DNA of 64,000 nucleotides from Roseovarius atlanticus (GTDB taxonomy: Bacteria; Pseudomonadota; Alphaproteobacteria; Rhodobacterales; Rhodobacteraceae), in contig NZ_LAXJ01000008.1 in assembly GCF_001441615.1 (NCBI RefSeq), positions 124,001-188,000 on the forward strand, given 5' to 3'. The notes below the pieces were generated by a model. The model was not told the origin of the DNA, ran no database searches, and saw only the letters and a list, made by a program, of their open reading frames with translations. This document shows, in pieces, positions 34,716 through 42,823 of the stretch; positions within the stretch are counted from its first letter, which is position 1, and each line of letters begins with the position of its first letter. Made by a program: the position numbers and the translations under genes.

Positions 34716-36380
34716 ATGTCGGAAAGCCTGCTGCATCGCCTGGCCTGGATCATCGTTGCATTGTGCGTGGCGCCGATCATTGCGTCGGCGCTGGCGGCGT
34801 TCACCGGCGATCTGGACACGTGGCGCAACGTGTTGTCGAGCGTGCTGCCGCGCTATACCGCGACGACGCTGGTTCTTGTGGTGGTCGTGGGCCTCAGCAC
34901 GGCCGTGATCGGGTCGGTCACCGCATGGCTGGTGACGGTCTATCGCTTTCCGGGGCATCGCTGGCTGGAGATCGCGCTGGCGCTGCCGCTGGCCTTTCCG
35001 GCCTATGTGCTGGCCTATGCCTATACTTACCTATTGGACCATCCCGGCCCGGTGCAGACCCTGCTGCGCGATCTGACGGGCTGGGGGCCTCGGGATTATT
35101 GGTTTCCGGAGATCCGCAGCCTGGGCGGTGCGGCGCTGATGCTGATCATCGTGCTTTACCCTTATGTCTACCTGCTTGCGCGGGCGTCCTTTCGGCAGCA
35201 ATCGTCGAACGCGTTCCTGGTGGCGCGCACGCTGGGGCAATCGCCAATGAAGGCGTTCTGGCGCGTGGCGTTGCCGATGGCGCGACCGGCCATCGCCGGG
35301 GGCGCACTGCTGGCGGTGATGGAGACGATCGCGGATTACGGCACTGTTGCCTTCTTCAATGTGCAGACGTTTGCGACCGGCATCTACCAGGCGTGGTTTT
35401 CGCTGGGGGACCGGCCCGCGGCGGCGCAGCTGTCGCTGTGCCTGCTGATGTTCGCTCTGCTGGTGGCAGGGCTGGAACGGGCGCAGCGGGGCCGCGCACA
35501 GACGGCGGGGCGCGGGGCGCGGTTCGACACGCTGGAAAAGCCGCAATTGACGGGCGGTGCGGGGTGGGTCGCGACGCTCATTTGTCTGGTGCCGGTTCTC
35601 TTGGGGTTCATCGTGCCGGTGATCATGCTGGGCACGATGGCGGTGGGGTCGGGCCAGAACCTCTTTGCGGCGCGCTATATCGGCTTCATGCAGAACTCGG
35701 TGATGCTGGCATCGGTGGCGTCGGTGCTGACGGTGCTGGGCGCGATCCTGATCGGGTTCCGGGCACGCACCCGCCCCACGCGACGCAGCAAGGCGCTGGT
35801 GGTGGGCGCAGGCCTGGGATACGCGGTGCCGGGGGGCGTCATTGCCGTCGGGCTGATGGTGCCGATGGCCGCGCTCGACAATCTGATCGATCGGATCATG
35901 GAGGCCAATTTCGGCATCGACACCGGGCTGCTGATCACCGGGTCGATCTGGTTGATGGTGCTGGCCTACATGACCCGGTTCATGGCTGCCGCCCTCAATG
36001 CCTATGACAGCGGTATGGCCACGGTGCCGGGGCATTTCGATGCCATCGGACGGTCGCTGGGGCATTCGGGGCCGAAGCTGCTCTTGCGGGTGCATCTACC
36101 GGTGGCGCGGTCGTCGGTCCTGACGGCGCTATTGATCGTTTTTGTGGATGTAATGAAGGAACTGCCCGCGACGCTGATCCTGCATCCGTTCAACTTTCAG
36201 ACGCTGGCGGTGCAGGCGCACCGGCTGGCCGCCGACGAGCGCCTGCACGAGGCGGCAGTGCCTTCGCTGGTTCTGGTGGCGTTCGGGCTTTTGCCGGTGA
36301 TCATCCTCTGCCGCTCGATCGGGCGCGAGGACCCTGGCCGCCGGGCCGCGCGGCTGGGCACGGCGGTTAAGGCGGGCTGA
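34716..36380 (+). CDS. Iron(III)-type ABC transporter permease (FbpB/SfuB-like)
   Basis: 554 aa, about 12 membrane helices in two fused permease halves. Each half has an EAA loop: ARTLGQSPMKAFWRVALPMARPAIAGG and GRSLGHSGPKLLLRVHLPVARSSVLTA. The pattern matches ferric-iron permeases of the FbpB/SfuB type. The partner binding protein (FbpA) and ATPase (FbpC) are not adjacent, so they must be elsewhere or another transporter's ATPase is used. ATG 34716 gives the expected start right before the first helix. It follows hemP on the same strand. Confidence 0.9.
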   Translation: MSESLLHRLAWIIVALCVAPIIASALAAFTGDLDTWRNVLSSVLPRYTATTLVLVVVVGLSTAVIGSVTAWLVTVYRFPGHRWLEIALALPLAFPAYVLAYAYTYLLDHPGPVQTLLRDLTGWGPRDYWFPEIRSLGGAALMLIIVLYPYVYLLARASFRQQSSNAFLVARTLGQSPMKAFWRVALPMARPAIAGGALLAVMETIADYGTVAFFNVQTFATGIYQAWFSLGDRPAAAQLSLCLLMFALLVAGLERAQRGRAQTAGRGARFDTLEKPQLTGGAGWVATLICLVPVLLGFIVPVIMLGTMAVGSGQNLFAARYIGFMQNSVMLASVASVLTVLGAILIGFRARTRPTRRSKALVVGAGLGYAVPGGVIAVGLMVPMAALDNLIDRIMEANFGIDTGLLITGSIWLMVLAYMTRFMAAALNAYDSGMATVPGHFDAIGRSLGHSGPKLLLRVHLPVARSSVLTALLIVFVDVMKELPATLILHPFNFQTLAVQAHRLAADERLHEAAVPSLVLVAFGLLPVIILCRSIGREDPGRRAARLGTAVKAG

Positions 36381-36389
36381 AAGCGGTTT

Positions 36390-36470
36390 CGCCGTGGGCT
36401 GCGCCCGCGGCGACCGGGGCGAGAGGCGCTGCCTCTCGCGCTCTCCGGGATATTTCTGGCCAGAGGAAGA
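36390..36470. repeat. Composite structured intergenic repeat (copy B)
   Basis: Two hairpins, CGCCGTGGGC-TGC-GCCCGCGGCG (36390-36412, one G-T pair) and GCGAGAGGC-GCT-GCCTCTCGC (36419-36439), precede a conserved tail CTCTCCGGGATATTTCTGGC ending near 36470. Copy A at 7525-7592 has the same order of two hairpins and tail although the hairpin bases differ. It lies between the convergent permease and tmm. Confidence 0.6.
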
Positions 36471-36538
36471 ATTGTGGTGGGGAATGCGCCGGCCCGCGGG
36501 GGGCGAACCGGCGCGTAATGAGAGCATTTTCGGGAAAT

Positions 36539-36585
36539 CATGCATCGCTTTTCGCTGCCTCTTGAGGCGCAAAAAGCGATGCATG
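36539..36585. terminator. Stem-loop between permease and tmm
   Basis: CATGCATCGCTTTT (36539-36552) and AAAAGCGATGCATG (36572-36585) are perfect 14-bp arms with a 19-base loop, 28 bases past the tmm stop. Between convergent genes it can terminate both. The T/A runs at the inner ends support this. Confidence 0.6.
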
Positions 36586-36613
36586 TTTCGAACTGACCCG
36601 GAAACGCTTTTGC

Positions 36614-37960
36614 TCAGCTGGTCTGAAGGTAGCTTTCCAGGCTGTCGTCCAGCGCGTCTTTCCATGGTGTGTGGTGTGCGGGCGCCTGCTTGTTCGTCAT
36701 GGGCGAGACATAGCCGTGGTCGCGGAAGGCCATGATGTCCTTTTTCTTGTGCTTCTTCCACGCATAGAACTGCTGGCAGGCCATCTCGACGTCGAAGCCG
36801 GGATAGTCGGTTTCGGCCATCAACTCCTCGGTGTAGTCGCCTTGGTAGCGGATGCACGCGTAATCGTCCTCGAGCGCGTCCTCGTCGGCCTGGCGCTTTT
36901 TCCAGTCGGCCTCCATCGTGGCTGTGTCCGGCAGGGCGATCCGGCCCATGATGCAGTCTCGCACCCACCAGGCTTGAGCGTCGAACATGTTGAAGGTGAA
37001 CCACTGGTCCTGCATCCCGAGATAGAACATCTTGGGATTGTTGATCCAGACAACGCCCTTGTAGAGGTCATCCGCCGCCAGGCGGTTTGCGGTTTTCAGA
37101 CGCAGGTCGTCGGGCAGGAACGGGAAGTGGTGCTTGTAGCCGGTGCACAGGATGATGGCATCCACTTCGCGGGTGTGGCCGTCGGAGAAATGGGCGGTCT
37201 TGCCCTCGACCTTTTCCAGCGCCGGAACCTCGTCCCAGTTGTCGGGCCAGTCATAGCCCATGGGTCCGGAGCGATAGCAGGAGGTGATCGAGTTGGCGCC
37301 GTATTTCCAGCATTGCGAGCCGATATCCTCGGCCGAATAGGAGGCGCCCATGATCAGGATATCCTTGCCCTCGAACTCGCGGGCATCGCGGAAATCGTGG
37401 GCGTGCAGGATGCGGCCGTTGAACGTGTCGAAGCCCGGGTAGTGGGGCATGTTCGGGGTGGAAAAGTGGCCGGTGGCGACGATGACGTGGTCGTACTCTT
37501 CCTCGGTTTCCGTGTCCGATTGGGAATCGCGGGCGGTGACGGTAAATGTCTCGGTCTTGTCGTCGTAGCGCACGTCGCGGACCACGTTGTTGAAGCGGAT
37601 CCAGTCGCGCACGCCGGCTTTTTTCACGCGGCCCTCGATATAGTCGAAGAGCACGGCGCGGGGCGGGTAGCTGGCGATTTCCTTGCCGAAATGCTCGTCG
37701 AACGTGTAGTCGGCGAATTCCAGACCTTCCTTGGGGCCGTTGGACCACAGGTAGCGGTACATCGAGCCGTGGCAGGGTTCGCCATCCGCGCCGACGCCGG
37801 TGCGCCAGGTGTAGTTCCACAGACCGCCCCAGTCGCTTTGTTTCTCGTAGCAGACGATGTCGGGGATCTCGGCGCCCTTGTCGGCGGCGGACTGGAACGC
37901 GCGCAGCTGCGCCAGTCCGGACGGTCCTGCGCCGATGACGGCAACTCTTTTCTTGGCCAT
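36614..37960 (-). CDS. tmm: Trimethylamine monooxygenase
   Basis: 448 aa flavin-containing monooxygenase, the size of the characterised Tmm proteins that turn trimethylamine into TMAO with NADPH and oxygen. The FAD motif GAGPSG is at 10-15, the FMO signature FxGxxxHxxxF at 180-190 ([11 protein letters not shown]), the NADPH motif GASYSAED at 205-212 with Tyr208, and the ATGY-like LCTGY at 271-275. Conserved blocks [17 protein letters not shown] and [16 protein letters not shown] are Tmm-like. It is divergent from an AmiC-like binding protein gene; two palindromes fill the promoter region. The usual neighbours tdm and the TMAO transporter are not in the window. ATG 37960 is chosen. Confidence 0.9.
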   Translation of the reverse strand: MAKKRVAVIGAGPSGLAQLRAFQSAADKGAEIPDIVCYEKQSDWGGLWNYTWRTGVGADGEPCHGSMYRYLWSNGPKEGLEFADYTFDEHFGKEIASYPPRAVLFDYIEGRVKKAGVRDWIRFNNVVRDVRYDDKTETFTVTARDSQSDTETEEEYDHVIVATGHFSTPNMPHYPGFDTFNGRILHAHDFRDAREFEGKDILIMGASYSAEDIGSQCWKYGANSITSCYRSGPMGYDWPDNWDEVPALEKVEGKTAHFSDGHTREVDAIILCTGYKHHFPFLPDDLRLKTANRLAADDLYKGVVWINNPKMFYLGMQDQWFTFNMFDAQAWWVRDCIMGRIALPDTATMEADWKKRQADEDALEDDYACIRYQGDYTEELMAETDYPGFDVEMACQQFYAWKKHKKKDIMAFRDHGYVSPMTNKQAPAHHTPWKDALDDSLESYLQTS

Positions 37961-37978
37961 TTTGTCATATCTCCCTAG

Positions 37979-37994
37979 ATTGGTGTGGACCAAT
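37979..37994. promoter_or_regulatory. Palindrome ATTGGT-GTGG-ACCAAT upstream of tmm
   Basis: ATTGGTGTGGACCAAT, 18 bases before the tmm start. The half-site ATTGGT-x-TGG also occurs in the inverted repeat in front of the nearby GntR gene (40308-40348), so GntR is a plausible ligand. Function inferred. Confidence 0.5.
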
Positions 37995-38033
37995 TATTGA
38001 CTTTGGTTCTTTTGGTTCCTTTTACTAAGCCAA

Positions 38034-38048
38034 AGACTGGACCAGTCT
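38034..38048. promoter_or_regulatory. Palindrome AGACTGG-A-CCAGTCT upstream of AmiC-like gene
   Basis: AGACTGGACCAGTCT is a perfect inverted repeat around a single A, 27 bases before the AmiC-like start. It shares TGGACCA with the tmm palindrome. FadR-type GntR sites typically contain TGGTC/GACCA cores, as here. Confidence 0.5.
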
Positions 38049-38075
38049 GTCAAGGATTCCTTAAGGGAGCGTGCG

Positions 38076-39398
38076 GTGGCCGCGGAAACATCCAGTTTTG
38101 CCCAAAGATTGGCCCTTTCGGGGGTGATGCCGCGCCTGTCGGTGGGGATGGCGCGGACGGTGGACATCGGGTTTCTGGCGCCATTGTCGGGCCAGGCGGA
38201 AAGCTGGGGGCTGCCCGGATTGCAGGGCTGCCGCATCTGGGAGCGGTGGCTGAACAACGCGGGCGGCGTGCTGATCGGGGGGCGGCGCTATCCGATACGC
38301 ATTCACGCATACGATTGTGGAGAAAGTCTTGACGCGGCGCGCGAGGGGGCGCAGGCGCTCATGCGCGAGCATGACATCAAGCTGATGATGATGCTGGGGG
38401 GCGACGCATATCGCGCGGTGGGCCAGAGCCTGATGGACAGGCGGATCCTGACCTCGACCCTGTTGCCGTCGGATTTGTCGCCGGACGCGCCTTACCTGAT
38501 CGCGCCGTCGGAGGTGCACCCGGTTTACGTGGTGACCGGGGTGGAGTGGCTGATCAAGGCGCGCCCGGAATTGAAGTCCGTCGCGCTGTGCGCGCAGCAG
38601 GACGGGATGGGCCTGCCGTCGCTGGCCACGTATCGTGCGGCGTTCAAGGCGGCGGGGGTCGAGATCGTGCACGAGGTGCAATACCCCGCCGAAGGTGCGC
38701 CGGCGGAGAACGTGGTGGGGCCGATGTTGGCCGCGAAGCCGGACATCCTGTGTTGGTGCACGAGCTATACCCCGATGGTGCACGCGATGACGGAATACGC
38801 CCATGCCAAGGGTTTCAAAGGACAAATCCTGTCCTGCACCTGCGATCACTATGACCGGCTGGTCGATCGGCTTGGTGCGGAGTTCATGGAAGGGCTGGTG
38901 TTCCAGTTCCCCGATTTCGACGATCCGGCGTTGAGCGAGAAGGCGTTCTTTTTCAACCGGCCCAACGCGTTTTTCGAGGAGTACAACGCCCTCTACCCAG
39001 ACAGCTGGACCGCCGTGAGCTGGGAATACGCGGCGATCCTGGATATCTGGCACGCCGCGGTGGAAAAGGCCGACAGCGTGGCGCCGGCAAGCGTGCTGGC
39101 GGCGATGAAGCAGTTGGGGGAGGTGACGCACGCCTTTGGTCCTGCCGAGTGGTGGGGGGCGGAGGTGTTCGGGATCGACAACGCGCTGGTAGGCGACTGG
39201 CCGGTGGTGCGGATCGAGGAAGGGCGGGCAAAGGTTGTGGCCTTTGGATCGGTGCCGGGATGGCTGCGGCGGCACGAGGATCTGCTGCGGGCCGAGATGC
39301 GGGACCTGGGGCAGATGTGGCAGCAGCGGCTGTCCTATGAGCGGGTGCTGGCGCTGGGCGCGCGGGTGGTGAGCGACGAGGACGCGACTCAAGGGTAA
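38076..39398 (+). CDS. AmiC/UrtA-like ligand-binding protein without signal peptide
   Basis: 440 aa of the type-1 periplasmic-binding-protein family (Peripla_BP_6), starting DIGFLAPLSGQAESWGLPGLQGCRIW, with two lobes (VALCAQQDGMGLPSLATYRAAF and GFKGQILSCTCDHY). Binders of this type recognise urea, amides or amino acids. The start GTG 38076 is supported by AGGGAG seven bases earlier and gives no signal peptide. It is therefore probably cytosolic, as is AmiC, which senses amides for regulation. No permease genes are adjacent. Divergent promoter with tmm suggests a role in methylamine response. Confidence 0.8.
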   Translation: MAAETSSFAQRLALSGVMPRLSVGMARTVDIGFLAPLSGQAESWGLPGLQGCRIWERWLNNAGGVLIGGRRYPIRIHAYDCGESLDAAREGAQALMREHDIKLMMMLGGDAYRAVGQSLMDRRILTSTLLPSDLSPDAPYLIAPSEVHPVYVVTGVEWLIKARPELKSVALCAQQDGMGLPSLATYRAAFKAAGVEIVHEVQYPAEGAPAENVVGPMLAAKPDILCWCTSYTPMVHAMTEYAHAKGFKGQILSCTCDHYDRLVDRLGAEFMEGLVFQFPDFDDPALSEKAFFFNRPNAFFEEYNALYPDSWTAVSWEYAAILDIWHAAVEKADSVAPASVLAAMKQLGEVTHAFGPAEWWGAEVFGIDNALVGDWPVVRIEEGRAKVVAFGSVPGWLRRHEDLLRAEMRDLGQMWQQRLSYERVLALGARVVSDEDATQG

Positions 39399-39500
39399 AC
39401 TTTCGGGAGATGCCGAAAACCGTGTCGGTATCGCGTCGGTATTTCAGGTGTATCGCGTCGGTGCCATTGTCCGGGCGCCGGGATGAACGGGGCGCGCGGT

Positions 39501-39549
39501 GCAAAAGTTTTTTGAAAACTTTTGCCAAGACTTTTTAAAAAGTCTTGGC
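39501..39549. repeat. Tandem perfect palindromes between binding protein and GntR genes
   Basis: GCAAAAGTTTT-TTG-AAAACTTTTGC (39501-39525) overlaps a 26-bp palindrome GCCAAGACTTTTT/AAAAAGTCTTGGC (39524-39549). It sits between convergent genes and probably terminates both transcripts. The A/T-rich perfect form matches the class seen at 25843, 29636, 45825 and 63527. Confidence 0.6.
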
Positions 39550-39575
39550 CCTGCGTTAACCGGAGTTAATGCGCG

Positions 39576-40304
39576 TTAATCGTCTTGGAGGAGCAGCTTC
39601 TGTTCCTCGACGAGGTGCAGCTTGATGAACTCGACCGCCTGGCCGACGTCGCGCGAGGCGATGGCGTTGTAGAGCGTGTTGTAGCGTTTCTGATAATCCT
39701 GCATCCGGCGCGGGGTGAGGGCGCGGCGGCGCAGGCGAGTGCGGTAGCTTTCGCGGTAGGTGTCGATGGCCAGCCGGTAGCACGAGGCCAGAAGCGCGTT
39801 GCCGGTGCCTTCGGCGATCTGCAGGTAGAGCTGTTCCTCGAGCGCGATGAAGGCGTCGACATCGGTGGTCACCGTTTCGATCCGCGACAGGGTTTCGGAC
39901 AGCGCCGTCAGCATCCGTGGGGTCATGTTCACCACGGCCAGCCGGACGATTTCCGGCTCGAGGATGCCGCGCACGACAAGATGGTCGAGGGGGCTGGTCT
40001 CGCCCGCGACGGAACCGGGCGAGGGGGCGGAATGGGGCGCGGAGCGGTAGGTGACGAAACTGCCGGCGCCGGGGCGGCGGCGGATGACCTCCTGGCCTTC
40101 GAGCACGTCGAGCGCCTCGCGCACGGTGTTGCGGGCCACGCCCAGTTCGGCGGCCAGCGTGCGTTCGGACGGCAGGCGGGTGTCGCGGGGATATTCCTCG
40201 GACTTGATACGCGCGAAGAGCGTGTCGACGACGATCTGCACGGTGGCACCCACGGGATGGGCGAGGCGCAGTTCGGGAGCGGTGTCTTGGGTTTCTGTGC
40301 TCAT
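39576..40304 (-). CDS. GntR-family (FadR subfamily) transcriptional regulator
   Basis: 242 aa. The winged HTH (about 20-90; YPRDTRLPSERTLAAELGVARNTVREALDVLEGQEVIRRRPGAGSFV) is typical GntR. The C-terminal FCD domain (about 100-235) is helical with the acidic/His pattern (LEEQLYLQIAEGTGN, HLVEEQKLLL), usually binding a carboxylic or metal-linked effector. It is divergent from a thioesterase gene, and the 95-base gap contains a 41-bp inverted repeat that it probably binds. It likely also acts on the related palindromes near tmm. Confidence 0.9.
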   Translation of the reverse strand: MSTETQDTAPELRLAHPVGATVQIVVDTLFARIKSEEYPRDTRLPSERTLAAELGVARNTVREALDVLEGQEVIRRRPGAGSFVTYRSAPHSAPSPGSVAGETSPLDHLVVRGILEPEIVRLAVVNMTPRMLTALSETLSRIETVTTDVDAFIALEEQLYLQIAEGTGNALLASCYRLAIDTYRESYRTRLRRRALTPRRMQDYQKRYNTLYNAIASRDVGQAVEFIKLHLVEEQKLLLQDD

Positions 40305-40307
40305 CTG

Positions 40308-40348
40308 ACCAGACCAATTTCAGTGTAACTGGTATAAATTGGTCTGGT
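40308..40348. promoter_or_regulatory. Inverted repeat in GntR/thioesterase divergent region
   Basis: ACCAGACCAATTT (40308-40320) and AAATTGGTCTGGT (40336-40348) are perfect complementary arms separated by 15 bases, directly upstream of both genes. The TGGTC-type core fits FadR-subfamily GntR operators, so autoregulation and control of the thioesterase are likely. Confidence 0.65.
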
Positions 40349-40399
40349 GGGCGCGTAAAGCGTGGTCATGCGCCATTGGCCCATGCTATTGGGGGACCC

Positions 40400-40885
40400 A
40401 TGACCGACCCTGTACCCCTTATGTCGAGTCTCCACGCCGTCGAGGCGGACTGGATCGACTATAATCAGCACATGAACATGGGCTATTACACGGTGCTGTT
40501 CGACCGCACGGCGGACGAGGCCTATGCCGAGATCGGGTTCGGGCCGGACTATCGCGCCGCGAGCGGGTGCACCACCTATGCGGCGGAGTTTCACGTGCGC
40601 TACCTGCGCGAGCTGAAGCTGGGCGACCGGGTGCGGGCTTCTTTTCGCATTCTCGACCACGACGAGAAGCGGTTTCACAGCTACCAAGAGCTGATGCGCG
40701 AGGATGGCACGCTGGTGGCGACGGGCGAGGGGATCGCGCTGCATGTGGATCAGTCGGGGCCTAAGGTGGTGCCGATGCCCGACAAGGTGCTGTCGCGGTT
40801 GCGGCGGGTGGCGGAGGCGCACAAGGCGTTGCCGCGCCCCGAGACGGCGGGACGCGGCATGGGACTGCGGCGCGGCGCGGTCTGA
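40400..40885 (+). CDS. Hotdog-fold thioesterase
   Basis: 161 aa. The catalytic region VEADWIDYNQHMNMGYYTVLFDRTADEAYAEIGFG (about residues 12-46) and HVRYLRELKLGDRVRASFRILDHDEKRFHSYQELM define a 4HBT-like thioesterase. Similar proteins in carnitine/betaine catabolism hydrolyse betainyl-CoA; that assignment would fit the quaternary amine theme but is inference. ATG 40400 is chosen over an upstream one. Divergent from GntR. Confidence 0.85.
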   Translation: MTDPVPLMSSLHAVEADWIDYNQHMNMGYYTVLFDRTADEAYAEIGFGPDYRAASGCTTYAAEFHVRYLRELKLGDRVRASFRILDHDEKRFHSYQELMREDGTLVATGEGIALHVDQSGPKVVPMPDKVLSRLRRVAEAHKALPRPETAGRGMGLRRGAV

Positions 40886-40891
40886 GGCGCG

Positions 40892-42706
40892 TCAGTTCGC
40901 CGAGTCGATCCCGCGGTTCAGGAAGCCTTCGAAGAATTCGATGGCTGAGTAACACATGGTCACGGACGCTTCCATCGGGTTGTACCAGGCGTTGATTTCC
41001 TCGCAGTCGCGGAAGGTGATGGTGACGTCGCGCGGCCAGACGAAATACTGCTCGAAAAGCTGCGTGATGCCGGGCACGAGGTTCTGGTACTTCAGCAGTT
41101 CCTCGGTCTTGCGACCGTATTCCGACTGGCTGGGCTGGAAGGTCAGGTTGAGTTTGCCGCCGGGCTGGTTGGCGGGATAGCGGCCGGGCATGTCGGCACC
41201 CAGATTGCGGCCGCGCAGCGCCAGAAGTTCATCCCAGGCTTCATAGCTTTTCGCGAATTCGTAGGCGCACCGCTGCTTGGAGCGGTCGGTGAAATCGACC
41301 TTGGTCGCGACGGGTTCGAAGATCTGGGGGTTCGAGCCGTAGATGATGCAGAAGGAATTGCGGAACCGCTTGATGTTGGGGGCGTGTTCGTCCTGCCAGT
41401 CATGGGTGACCTGCTGCTGCTGGAAGGCGCGGGCGGTATAGTACCACAGCAAGGTGGAGCTTTCGATGACGCCGACGATGAACTCCTGCGTCTGCGGCGT
41501 GGCGCCTTCCATCATGCTGGCCATGGTGAAGGCCGAGAAGCTGTCGGCGGTGTCTTCTTCGGGGCCGGTGGCGGGCAGGCCGGTTTCGCCGATCACAGCG
41601 TGGGCCATTTCGTGCAGGAAGATGCCCAAGGCGACGCCCAGGCGACGCTCGGCCTGTTCGCGGGTGAGGCCGTCGATGGCGGACATGGCGGTGCCCTGGT
41701 CCTGGCCCGGGATGCGGGGCGGGCCACTGGTGTCGTTGCCGGGAATCGGAGACGGTCCGTTGGTGTCGCCGCCGGGGATGGGGGGCGGACCGTCGGTGTT
41801 GCCGCCGGGGATCGGGGGTGGACCGTTGGTATCGCCGCCGGGAATGGGGGGCGGTCCGTCGGTATCGCCGCCGGGAATGGGAGGTGGACCGTCGGTGTTG
41901 CCGCCGGGAATGGGGGGCGGTCCGTCGGTGTCGCCGCCGGGAACCGGGGGCGGTCCGTCCGTGTCGCCGCCGGGGATGGGGGGTGGTCCGTCCGTGTCAC
42001 CTCCGGGGGTCGGAGGGGGGCCGTCGGTGTCGCCGCCGGGGGTGGGCAGGGTCGTGTCGCCGCCCGGTGTGGGCAGGGTGCTGCCCGTCTCCATCGGCTC
42101 GACCGTCAGGCCGGTAAAGCCGGCGACGCCGGTGCCGTAGACGATGACGCCTGTCTTGCGCGACACCGGCCCGCCAAAGCTGGCATTGATCAGGGTGTCG
42201 CCGTTCAGCATGGCGTGGACGTTGGTGCCCTGAACCTCCACCCGGAGCACATCGCTGCCGTCGAGCCGCGCGGCGGTGGTGTCGAGCGGTTGGGGCTGGA
42301 AGCCGTCGGCGTTGCGCACGATCACGTAGGGCGTGCCGTCGCTGGCGATGGTGACGGCGAAATAGCTGTCGGATCCCTCGAAATTGAAGATCATGCCGGC
42401 ATTCATCGCGTTCTGCGTGTTCGATTGGGCGAACAGGGTGACGGAGACCGAGAAGTCGGTGTCGGCCATGTCCCTGAGATCGGTCCAGTAATAGCGCACG
42501 TCGCCGGGGTCGGTGGTGTTGCGGAAGGTGGCCCAGCCGCCCTCGGTGCCGATTCTCCAGGGGGCGTCCTGACCGATCTCGACCTGGCTGGCGAGGGGGC
42601 CCAGATGTGGATCGAGGTCCGATTGCGCGTGGCCGGGCAGCGGCAGGGCAAGAATAAGGGCGCAGGCAAGCGCGCCTGTCAAACTGCGAAAACGGAAACG
42701 TGGCAC
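40892..42706 (-). CDS. Exported DUF4344 putative metallopeptidase with Pro-rich repeats
   Basis: 604 aa from GTG 42706, preceded by GGGGAGG. A signal peptide (about 1-28, ending GHAQ) leads into a jelly-roll-like domain (about 30-205) shared with the next gene, ending GVAGFTGLTVEP. Residues 223-332 are ten 11-residue units of the type PGGDTDGPPPI. The C-terminal 250 residues match DUF4344, with the zinc-protease motif HEMAH (365-369), a following acidic DTADSFSAF and a conserved Cys/His region. It should act in the periplasm or outside. An ATG at 42790 would bury the signal peptide and is rejected. The Pro-rich repeats neighbour three GYF_2 proteins (43590-45813). Confidence 0.82.
   Translation of the reverse strand: MPRFRFRSLTGALACALILALPLPGHAQSDLDPHLGPLASQVEIGQDAPWRIGTEGGWATFRNTTDPGDVRYYWTDLRDMADTDFSVSVTLFAQSNTQNAMNAGMIFNFEGSDSYFAVTIASDGTPYVIVRNADGFQPQPLDTTAARLDGSDVLRVEVQGTNVHAMLNGDTLINASFGGPVSRKTGVIVYGTGVAGFTGLTVEPMETGSTLPTPGGDTTLPTPGGDTDGPPPTPGGDTDGPPPIPGGDTDGPPPVPGGDTDGPPPIPGGNTDGPPPIPGGDTDGPPPIPGGDTNGPPPIPGGNTDGPPPIPGGDTNGPSPIPGNDTSGPPRIPGQDQGTAMSAIDGLTREQAERRLGVALGIFLHEMAHAVIGETGLPATGPEEDTADSFSAFTMASMMEGATPQTQEFIVGVIESSTLLWYYTARAFQQQQVTHDWQDEHAPNIKRFRNSFCIIYGSNPQIFEPVATKVDFTDRSKQRCAYEFAKSYEAWDELLALRGRNLGADMPGRYPANQPGGKLNLTFQPSQSEYGRKTEELLKYQNLVPGITQLFEQYFVWPRDVTITFRDCEEINAWYNPMEASVTMCYSAIEFFEGFLNRGIDSAN
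41711..42040 (-). repeat. 33-bp in-frame tandem repeat in the DUF4344 gene
   Basis: Ten tandem 33-bp units encode PGGDTDGPPPI variants (D/N, T/I/V/R at the last place). The units are very similar in DNA too, so copy number may vary by slippage or recombination without shifting the frame. Two shorter 9-residue units precede them. Confidence 0.85.
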
Positions 42707-42823
42707 GAAGGCCTCCCCTGATAAGTCTGTGCGGCGCGCCGCGTGCGGTTTGGGTTCAGTAAAGGCGAAAAGACGGTCCGGCGGCTTCACCCAATTGGGT
42801 AAGGCGGGGTGTGCACCTCAGGC

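Noticed and set aside
41711..42040. Possible CRISPR array because of regular 33-bp repeats
   Set aside because: There are no unique spacers, units are contiguous and keep the reading frame; it is a protein repeat.
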